The position numbers were made by a program, and so were the translations under genes. 64,000 nt of DNA, from the NCBI RefSeq assembly GCF_000471965.1, contig NC_022550.1:496001-560000 (forward strand). Direction: 5' to 3'. Origin of the DNA: Blattabacterium sp. (Nauphoeta cinerea). Its GTDB lineage: Bacteria > Bacteroidota > Bacteroidia > Flavobacteriales > Blattabacteriaceae. Under the pieces are notes generated by a model. The model did no database searches, was not told the origin of the DNA, and worked only from the letters and a program-made list of their open reading frames with translations. Each line of letters begins with the position of its first letter. Within the stretch, counting starts at the first letter, position 1. Positions 57,737-64,000 of the stretch are shown here, one piece after another.

Positions 57737-58609
57737 TTATTTTTTTTTATTTATAGATTCTAATCCACTGATAATTTCAAGTATTTCTTTAGTTATTGTA
57801 CTTTGTCTTTCTTTATTATAATTTAATATTAGATCATGTTTAATATCAGATGCATTTTCTGTAGCTTTATGCATAGATATCATACGAGCTGTATGTTCTG
57901 CTGTAGTAGATTCCCAAAAAATTTTCAATAATTTGGCATTTAAAAATTTTGGAATTAAAAAATTGAATATCTTTTCTTGAGAAGGTTCTAAAATATAGGA
58001 AATTTCTGACGTTTTTTTTTTAAAATCTTTAGCCGTAATTGGAAAAAATTTTTCTACAATTGTTTCTTGAAATAAAGATTTTTTTAAATGATTGTATATT
58101 AAATAAATTGAAGAAAATTTGTTTTTAAAACAATCAAAAATTAACTCTGATACTAAAGATCGAATTTTTTGATTCGATAAATTACTTTCAATACAATTTT
58201 TATTATATATTACATATTTTCTGTTTTTACACAAAAAATCAAATCCTTTTTTTCCAATAGATAAAAACATACATTCATTATGTAAGTTACTTTTTTTTTG
58301 AAAAAGATTATTAATTTTTTCAAAAATCAAAGAATTAAAAGAACCACATAAACCACGATCAGAAGTAAATACAATAAATAATTTCATTTTTCCTTTTTCT
58401 AAAAAATATTGATTTTTTTCATATTTTTTTTCTGTTAACAAAATATCTAAAAGAATCATCTCTATATAATCCAAATAAATTTTGACTTGGATAAGTAAAT
58501 CTTTTGTTTTTCGTAATTTTACTACAGAAATCATTTTCATTGCTTCTGTAGTTTTTATAACTGATTCTACAGACAATATTCTTCTTTTGATTTCTTTCAG
58601 ATTAGACAT
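57737..58609 (-). CDS. atpG: ATP synthase gamma subunit
   Basis: Central rotor shaft of F1. The 290-residue chain has the terminal helices [21 protein letters not shown] and, near the end, [18 protein letters not shown], the family signature, plus [12 protein letters not shown]. It overlaps atpA by 8 bases and is the last gene of the operon. atpD and atpC do not follow; in Bacteroidetes they commonly form a separate unit. Confidence 0.96.
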   Translation of the reverse strand: MSNLKEIKRRILSVESVIKTTEAMKMISVVKLRKTKDLLIQVKIYLDYIEMILLDILLTEKKYEKNQYFLEKGKMKLFIVFTSDRGLCGSFNSLIFEKINNLFQKKSNLHNECMFLSIGKKGFDFLCKNRKYVIYNKNCIESNLSNQKIRSLVSELIFDCFKNKFSSIYLIYNHLKKSLFQETIVEKFFPITAKDFKKKTSEISYILEPSQEKIFNFLIPKFLNAKLLKIFWESTTAEHTARMISMHKATENASDIKHDLILNYNKERQSTITKEILEIISGLESINKKK

Positions 58610-60179
58610 ATTTATCGCTTAATTCTAAAACTACTGTTTCTAAAATATTTGATATTTTTTCGTTAAAAATTCCACTTCTTAAAGAAATTAAAATATTTTC
58701 ATGTTTTTCTTTTAGATAAAAAAGATATTCTTTTTCAAAATCTGAAATTTTATCAATAGGAATCTTATGAAGTAAATTTCTAGTCCCCGCATAAATAATA
58801 GCTATCTGATCTGCTATATCATAAGGAGTATGAGAAGGTTGTTTTAATATTTCTATATTAATCTTTCCTTTTTTTAGGATATTCATAGTATATGAATCCA
58901 ATTCTGAACCAAATTTAGAAAAAGATTCTAATTCTCTAAATTGAGCTTGATCTAATTTTAAAGTCCCAGATATTTCCCTCATAGATTTAATTTGTGCTGA
59001 TCCTCCTACACGAGAAACAGATATACTTTCATTAATTGCAGGACGCACTCCAGAATGAAATAAATCTTTTTCTAAAAAAATTTGTCCATCTGTAATAGAA
59101 ATCACATTCGTAGGAATATAAGAAGATATGTCTCCAGACTGAGTTTCAATAATAGGTAATGCAGTTAAAGATCCTCCACCTTTGATTTGTTTTCTAATAG
59201 AAAATGGAATATCATTCATATTTTCAGCCATTTTTTGATCTTTTATAATTTTAGCTGATCGTTCTAAAAGACGAGAATGTAAATAAAATACATCTCCTGG
59301 ATAAGCTTCTCTCCCAGGTGGACGTCGTAATAATAAGGATATTTCCCTATAAGAAACCGCTTGTTTTGAAAGATCATCGTATACGACTAAGGAAGAACGA
59401 CCTGTATCCCTAAAATATTCTCCTATAGCAGTTCCAGAAAATGGAGCAAAAACTTGCATAGATACTGGATCAGAAGAGGTCGAAGAAACTATAATTGTGT
59501 AAGACATTGCTCCTTTTTCTTGTAAAATTTTTGAAATTCTAGCTATTGTAGAACCTTTTTGACTAATAGCTACATAAATGCAATAAACAGGTTTATTTTG
59601 TTCAAAAAATCTTTTTTGATTAATAATTGTATCAATAGCTATAGTTGTTTTTCCAGTTTGTCTATCCCCAATAATTAATTCTCTTTGTCCTTTTCCTATG
59701 GGAATCATAGAATCTATAAATTTTATACCTGTTTGAAGAGGTTCTTGGACAGGTTCTCTATAAATAACACCTGGAGCCTTTCTTTCCAACGGCATTTCAA
59801 ATAGTCCCCCTTTTATAGGACCTTTTCCATCTATAGGATTTCCTAATACATCTACAACACGACCTAACATATTATCCCCTACTTTGATTGAAAAAATTTT
59901 TTTAGTTCTTTTTACTATATCTCCTTCTTTCAAATTTTTTGGGGAACTAAGTAAAACTATGCCTACATGATCTTCTTCTAGATTCAAAACCATCCCTTTT
60001 GTTCCATCATGAAATTCAACTAATTCTCCATAAAAAGCGGAATTAAGTCCAAAAGATCTAACAACTCCATCCCCTATTTGAACAATAACACCAAATTCGG
60101 ATAGTTTGGTTTCAAATTGAAAATTTGATAATTCCTTCTTAAGAATTGATGAAATTTCAGAATATTTTAAATCTGACAT
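58602..60179 (-). CDS. atpA: ATP synthase alpha subunit
   Basis: Non-catalytic nucleotide-binding subunit of F1, 525 residues. The Walker A loop is [14 protein letters not shown]; later come the region [19 protein letters not shown] and [17 protein letters not shown], the alpha/beta signature. The N-terminal beta barrel is intact. It overlaps atpG by 8 bases and follows atpH after 21 bases. Confidence 0.97.
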   Translation of the reverse strand: MSDLKYSEISSILKKELSNFQFETKLSEFGVIVQIGDGVVRSFGLNSAFYGELVEFHDGTKGMVLNLEEDHVGIVLLSSPKNLKEGDIVKRTKKIFSIKVGDNMLGRVVDVLGNPIDGKGPIKGGLFEMPLERKAPGVIYREPVQEPLQTGIKFIDSMIPIGKGQRELIIGDRQTGKTTIAIDTIINQKRFFEQNKPVYCIYVAISQKGSTIARISKILQEKGAMSYTIIVSSTSSDPVSMQVFAPFSGTAIGEYFRDTGRSSLVVYDDLSKQAVSYREISLLLRRPPGREAYPGDVFYLHSRLLERSAKIIKDQKMAENMNDIPFSIRKQIKGGGSLTALPIIETQSGDISSYIPTNVISITDGQIFLEKDLFHSGVRPAINESISVSRVGGSAQIKSMREISGTLKLDQAQFRELESFSKFGSELDSYTMNILKKGKINIEILKQPSHTPYDIADQIAIIYAGTRNLLHKIPIDKISDFEKEYLFYLKEKHENILISLRSGIFNEKISNILETVVLELSDKYV

Positions 60180-60200
60180 ATGAAAATAAAATCTTTATAT

Positions 60201-60737
60201 TTAATGATTTTGAAATATATTTTTAATATAATATAATTGTTCCTGAATACTAAAATTCCATTCTTTATATCCTACACGGAATAGAAAACCTCCAATAATA
60301 GATTTATCAACTCTATTTATGATATGAAATCTTTTTTTATTAGATATTATTTTATGTGCAATTGTTTTTTGTATATTTTTTCTCAAAGGAAAAGCAGAAA
60401 TAATAATAGATTTCACAAATCCTTTTTGATTTTCTTCATATATTTTTTGGTATTCTAAAAAAATTTCTTTTAAAAGTGATTCTCTTTTTCTTATAGTTAA
60501 AAGTTTAATAAATTGAAAAAGTAAAATATCAAAATTAAAAAATATTTTTTTGAAAATTTTTATTTTTTTTTCATAACTCAACATGGAGGTATGGAGAATT
60601 ATACATATTTCTGTGTTTTTATTTAAAAAAAAAGATATTTTTTTTATTTTATCATAAGTAATATCACTGTTTTTTTTAAGAGAATACTCAAAAAAAACTT
60701 TAGCGTAATGTTGAATTATTTTTTTATTTGAAAACAT
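60201..60737 (-). CDS. atpH: ATP synthase delta subunit
   Basis: Links F1 to the peripheral stalk. The 178-residue chain is poorly conserved but keeps HYAKVFFEYS at the start and VDKSIIGGFLFRVG near the C-terminus, typical of the family. Identity is supported by its position between atpF and atpA. Confidence 0.9.
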   Translation of the reverse strand: MFSNKKIIQHYAKVFFEYSLKKNSDITYDKIKKISFFLNKNTEICIILHTSMLSYEKKIKIFKKIFFNFDILLFQFIKLLTIRKRESLLKEIFLEYQKIYEENQKGFVKSIIISAFPLRKNIQKTIAHKIISNKKRFHIINRVDKSIIGGFLFRVGYKEWNFSIQEQLYYIKNIFQNH

Positions 60738-60762
60738 TTTGAATATTTCAATAAAAATAGAA

Positions 60763-61248
60763 TTAGTATTGATCTACTAGTTCTTTTATAAATTTATCTT
60801 GTTTATTATTTTGATCTAATTCTTTTTTTAATATTTTTTCTGCTATTTGTATAGAAATATATCCTATTTCATTTTTTAATTTATGAATTGCAACTTCTTT
60901 TTCTATTTGAATATTTTTTTTTGTTTCTTCTATAATTTTTTTCTTTTCTATCGTCCCTTCTTCTATAGCTTTTGATTTTATTTTTTCTCTGATTTGAATA
61001 GCTTCTTTCAGAATCATATCTCTTTTTATACGAATTTCCTTTAAAATTTTATTTTTCTTATCTTCTATATGTTTCAATTCTTTTCTCACTTGATCTGCTT
61101 TTTCAATAGATATTTTAATTTTTTCCTCTCTTTGATCAATAAAATTCATTATGGGTTTCCAAGCAAATTTCGAAAGAAAGAGCATGAGTATTACAAATAT
61201 TATTGTATGCCAAACAATTAATCCAATAGAAGGAGTGACTAAATCCAT
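60763..61248 (-). CDS. atpF: ATP synthase b subunit
   Basis: Peripheral stalk of F0F1. The 161-residue chain has one N-terminal membrane segment (about 8-27, IGLIVWHTIIFVILMLFLS) followed by KFAWKPIMNFIDQREEKI and a long charged coiled coil to the end. It lies between atpE and atpH, 10 bases from atpE. Confidence 0.94.
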   Translation of the reverse strand: MDLVTPSIGLIVWHTIIFVILMLFLSKFAWKPIMNFIDQREEKIKISIEKADQVRKELKHIEDKKNKILKEIRIKRDMILKEAIQIREKIKSKAIEEGTIEKKKIIEETKKNIQIEKEVAIHKLKNEIGYISIQIAEKILKKELDQNNKQDKFIKELVDQY

Positions 61249-61258
61249 TGTAATTTTA

Positions 61259-61486
61259 TTATTTAAATACAGCTAATAATGTAGTAACTATACCAAATAA
61301 TGCGGCCCCTTCAATTAATGCGGCCACTATAATCATAGCATTTTGTATTTTATTTGAAGCATCAGGTTGTCTCGCAATAGCGTCCATTGCAGAACTTCCG
61401 ATTTTTCCAATACCTAACCCCGCTCCTATTACTGCAAGACCGGATCCAAGAGCGGCTAAACCTGAATAAGTTAAATCTATATCCAT
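61259..61486 (-). CDS. atpE: ATP synthase c subunit
   Basis: Rotor ring subunit of 75 residues, two membrane helices joined by the polar loop AIARQPDASNKI. The ion-binding carboxylate is the Glu in AALIEGAALFGIV. The neighbouring residues are not the Ser/Thr-Tyr set of known sodium types, so a proton-driven ring is expected. Confidence 0.96.
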   Translation of the reverse strand: MDIDLTYSGLAALGSGLAVIGAGLGIGKIGSSAMDAIARQPDASNKIQNAMIIVAALIEGAALFGIVTTLLAVFK

Positions 61487-61500
61487 ATTTATTAATATTT

Positions 61501-62526
61501 TTAAGTTTGACTCCTATCATGATCATAATTTTTAACAGACATTCCTATAAGTAAAGCAGACAAAGTTGTAAAAATAAAAGCTTGTAGAAAAGCAACCATA
61601 ATTTCTAACATAGAAATAAAAAAACCGAAAATTATGGAAAAACCAGCTATAAAAAAATTTTTAAAAATAAAAATGAGACAAATAAAACTTAAAATAATTA
61701 TATGTCCTGCTGTAATATTAGCAAATAATCGAATACACAAAGTTAATGGACGAATAAAAATTCCAATAAATTCGATAGGAGCTAATAATAATCTAATTCC
61801 TATTGGAACTTCTGGCATCCAAAAAATATGTTTCCAATAACTTATATTTGAATTTATATTGCTAACGATAAAAGTCATAATAGATAATACTAATGTAATA
61901 CTTATGTTCCCTGTTACATTTGGAAATCCAGGAATAAGACCTATCAAATTATTAATTAATATAAAAAAAAAGGATGTTAACAAAAAAGGAAGAAAAATTT
62001 TATATTTTTTATTTCCTATATTAGGAATAGCAATTTCATCCCGTATAAACAGAATTAAAAATTCTAAAAAAATTCCTAAACTCCATTTAAGTTTATAATC
62101 TTTATAATTCCGTTTCATTCGGATAAAAAGATAAGATAACAAAAAAGAAGACATAAAAATAGATACCACATTTTTTGTAATAGAAAAATCCCAAGGTTTA
62201 TCATTTTTAGGAACACCTTTTGAATCCATATATAACGAACCCAGATGATTCGTATTATATATTATTCCCTTAAACATTTTATAATATCCATATTTTCCTT
62301 TTACTACATTTTTACATGAAAATTTTGATGAAGAAAAAATATCTAATCCATTATTCCATAAAATAATTGGTAAAAAAAAAGTAATTCCACGATTGTGAAT
62401 CCCTATAACATGCCACTCATGAGAGTCACCTACATGATCAAAAATAATATTGGCAATATCTACATCATCTTTTTTTTTATATTCTTTTTCTTTATTCTGA
62501 TTTTTATTAGCACATTCAATGAACAA
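61501..62526 (-). CDS. atpB: ATP synthase a subunit
   Basis: Stator channel of F0. The 341-residue frame opens only at a TTG at 62526 (MFIECANKNQ) and shows a family-like periplasmic part (FDHVGDSHEWHVIG), several membrane segments and the essential arginine in LCIRLFANITAGH. Bacteroidetes AtpB normally begins with a hydrophobic signal-like segment. Such a segment is encoded upstream from an ATG at 62576, but one base out of frame at seven A (62561-62567). Eight A would give MILKKNNIFVVFFLFLFLF joined to IECANKNQ. It is the first gene of atpB-E-F-H-A-G. Confidence 0.92.
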   Translation of the reverse strand: MFIECANKNQNKEKEYKKKDDVDIANIIFDHVGDSHEWHVIGIHNRGITFFLPIILWNNGLDIFSSSKFSCKNVVKGKYGYYKMFKGIIYNTNHLGSLYMDSKGVPKNDKPWDFSITKNVVSIFMSSFLLSYLFIRMKRNYKDYKLKWSLGIFLEFLILFIRDEIAIPNIGNKKYKIFLPFLLTSFFFILINNLIGLIPGFPNVTGNISITLVLSIMTFIVSNINSNISYWKHIFWMPEVPIGIRLLLAPIEFIGIFIRPLTLCIRLFANITAGHIIILSFICLIFIFKNFFIAGFSIIFGFFISMLEIMVAFLQAFIFTTLSALLIGMSVKNYDHDRSQT

Positions 62527-62669
62527 AAATAAAAATAAAAAGAAAACAACAAATATATTATTTTTTTCAAAATCATTTCTAATAAAAAATAGAAAACAAA
62601 TTTATATTTTTTTCTAAAAAATATTTGTAGAAAAAATTTTTTTAACAAAGATTCTATTTTCATTTTTAG

Positions 62670-62677
62670 TACATTTG
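62670..62677 (+). promoter_or_regulatory. Candidate -7 box of the cystathionine enzyme gene
   Basis: TACATTTG matches the Bacteroidetes -7 consensus TAnnTTTG. It ends 27 bases before the ATG at 62705. A TTG inside it at 62675 is in frame with the gene, but is better seen as promoter than as start codon. I see no convincing TTTG at the expected -33 distance, so this is weak. Confidence 0.3.
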
Positions 62678-62704
62678 CATTCAATTGATGAAATTTTATT
62701 AACG

Positions 62705-63853
62705 ATGAAGGAAGAAACAAAGCTTATTCAAAATATTTTATCTGATCCTCTTACAGGTGCAATATCCACTCCAATATATCAAACATCAACTTATGTACAG
62801 GAATCTCCTGGTGTTCATAAAGGATTCGACTATACTAGAACTAATAATCCAACAAGAAAAATACTGGAAGATTTAATAACTAAATTGGAATACGGTTATG
62901 CTAGTCTAGCATTTTCTTCTGGATTAGCATCTGTGGATGCTATATTAAAATTACTAAAATATGGAGATGAAATAGTAGCTATAGACGATATTTATGGAGG
63001 AACATTTCGTTTACTAAATCTATATAAAAAATTAGGGATTAATACTAAATTTGTAGATACAACAGATGTAGAAAAAACGATTTCTGCTATTTCCGATAAT
63101 ACTAAATTAATTTGGTTAGAATCCCCCACAAATCCTACGTTAAAAATATCTGATATAGAATATATTAGCAAAAAATCTAAAAAGAAAAATCCCCAAATTT
63201 TAGTTGTTGTAGATAATACTTTTGCTTCTCCTGCTATTCAAAATCCTTTGAAATTAGGATCAGATATAGTGGTTCATAGTGCTACAAAATATTTAGCAGG
63301 ACATTCAGATGTATTAGCTGGATTAATTACTGTGAAAAATATAGACTTGTATGAAAAATTAAAATATATTCAAAATGCAACTGGAGGGGTTCTATCTCCT
63401 ATTGATTGTTGGTTGACGATAAGAGGAAGTCAAACATTATATTTACGTATCAAAAAACAATCTCAAAATGCATTTCAAATCGCTTCTTTTTTAAAAGAGA
63501 ACAATGATAAAATAGATCAAATTTATTACCCTGGATTATCGCATCATAAAAATCATTTTATAGCGTTAAAACAACAACGATATTTTGGAGGAATTGTTTC
63601 TTTTAGTCTTAAAAAAGATACAATAGAATCAGCGAAAAAAGTAGTCACTTCTACAAACTTATTTAAGTTGGCAGAAAGCTTAGGGGGTACAAAAAGTTTG
63701 ATTTGTCAACCAGCAACTATGACTCATAAATCGACTCCTGTAGAAGTGAGAATTCATGCAGGAATACAAGATTCACTCATCCGTTTGTCTATGGGGATAG
63801 AAAATGTAGAAGATCTTATAGAAGATATTGATCAAGCCTTAAAATCATTGTAA
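62705..63853 (+). CDS. Cystathionine gamma-synthase / gamma-lyase family enzyme
   Basis: PLP enzyme of sulfur amino-acid metabolism. The ATG at 62705 (MKEETKLIQNIL) gives 382 residues and the family start; the frame is open back to a TTG at 62675. It shows TPIYQTSTYVQ, YTRTNNPTRKILE, the PLP-lysine motif VHSATKYLAGHSDV, and near the C-terminus SLGGTKSLICQPATMTH. Sequence alone does not tell synthesis of cystathionine (metB) from breakdown. It is divergent from atpB and overlaps the cysS end by 9 bases. Confidence 0.9.
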   Translation: MKEETKLIQNILSDPLTGAISTPIYQTSTYVQESPGVHKGFDYTRTNNPTRKILEDLITKLEYGYASLAFSSGLASVDAILKLLKYGDEIVAIDDIYGGTFRLLNLYKKLGINTKFVDTTDVEKTISAISDNTKLIWLESPTNPTLKISDIEYISKKSKKKNPQILVVVDNTFASPAIQNPLKLGSDIVVHSATKYLAGHSDVLAGLITVKNIDLYEKLKYIQNATGGVLSPIDCWLTIRGSQTLYLRIKKQSQNAFQIASFLKENNDKIDQIYYPGLSHHKNHFIALKQQRYFGGIVSFSLKKDTIESAKKVVTSTNLFKLAESLGGTKSLICQPATMTHKSTPVEVRIHAGIQDSLIRLSMGIENVEDLIEDIDQALKSL

Positions 63854-64000
63854 CAATTTTTTGTCATGTAATGAAACACCTATATAAGACAATTCTTGAC
63901 GAATTTTATCTGAAACAATCCAATTTTTTTGTTTTCTTTCCTCTGTACGAAATTTTATTAGTCTTTTAATAAGTATTTTTAATTTTATAGAATTTTCTTC
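63845..64000 (-). CDS. cysS: Cysteinyl-tRNA synthetase, C-terminal end only
   Basis: The last 51 codons of a gene entering from beyond the window. The translation contains FRTEERKQKNWIVSDKIRQ followed by ELSYIGVSLHDKKLLQ, which matches the C-terminal tail of CysS (the residues R..ARxxKDW.LSDxIRxxL...GI.LKD). The catalytic domain is not in the window, so the call rests on this tail. It ends in TGA at 63845 and overlaps the preceding convergent gene by 9 bases. Confidence 0.7.
   Translation of the reverse strand, partial: EENSIKLKILIKRLIKFRTEERKQKNWIVSDKIRQELSYIGVSLHDKKLLQ

Noticed and set aside
62460-62720. Reverse-strand open frame of 86 codons over the atpB start
   Set aside because: It is the other frame of the atpB leader region, and it covers the promoter area of the divergent gene. 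The useful part (MILKKIIYLL) is explained by the one-base shift in atpB.

Overview
This window looks like a piece of the reduced chromosome of Blattabacterium, the flavobacterial endosymbiont of cockroaches and termites. The DNA is very AT-rich, genes are packed with short gaps or small overlaps, and there are no insertion sequences, phages, CRISPR arrays or rRNA genes. Several families are specific to or typical of Bacteroidetes (DUF4293 next to rho, DUF4295 after rpmG, a GYDIA GHMP kinase, GldE after mutY, an atp operon without atpD and atpC). A gamma-beta fused urease fits the nitrogen-recycling role known for Blattabacterium. The species assignment is inferred from gene content and not from a search.

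Layout. 1-4319: thrA-thrB-thrC, reverse strand, thrC cut by the window edge. 4605-6937: ureAB-ureC. 7-11 kb: tRNA-Leu(CAA), a dCMP deaminase, an RNA methyltransferase, rnhA, plsC, fbp and rnpA. 11-14 kb: a MarC protein and two pyrimidine genes (pyrE-pyrF fusion and pyrD). 14-21 kb: proS, rpmF, accB-accC, prfA, DUF4293 and rho. 21-25 kb: tRNA-fMet, rmuC, tRNA-Ser(GGA), rnpB, yebC, rpmB-rpmG-DUF4295-ftsY. 25-36.6 kb: htpG, an exonuclease, pssA, ybeY, mnmG, an FtsB-like gene, fumC, tatD, fabD, a GYDIA kinase and gltA. 36.6-47 kb: tRNA-Leu(UAG), rng, a 29-codon basic gene, an HU-type gene, mutY, gldE, a TPR gene, ribH, mutL, a rhomboid gene, lepB and dapB. 47-53.4 kb: tRNA-Leu(GAG) and the ilvD-B-N-C-A operon. 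53.6-57.7 kb: mnmA, dnaJ, grpE, trpS. 57.7-62.6 kb: atpB-E-F-H-A-G. The end holds a cystathionine gamma-synthase/lyase family gene and the 3' end of cysS.

How the genes work together. thrABC, ilvA and ilvBNCD cover almost the whole route from aspartate to isoleucine, and the valine route; only asd and the branched-chain aminotransferase are missing here. dapB adds a lysine/diaminopimelate step and urease releases ammonia from host urea. The supply theme fits a nutritional symbiont, and the acetolactate synthase regulatory subunit appears to have lost its valine-sensing residues and its C-terminal domain.

The most notable signals are: (1) reading frames off by one base at homopolymers in a dCMP deaminase gene, rnpA, mutY and probably atpB, where a one-base correction restores the expected family sequence; (2) rnpB lying base-to-base against tRNA-Ser, so that RNase P cleavage of the tRNA would also define the 3' end of its own RNA; (3) a PyrE-PyrF fusion with the layout of the animal UMP synthase, back-to-back with a class 1A dihydroorotate dehydrogenase; (4) the altered IlvN; (5) a promoter, leader and terminator-like hairpin ahead of ilvD. 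There is no gene-free stretch longer than 300 bases. The two largest gaps (4320-4604 and 53398-53666) carry promoter-like sites, described below.
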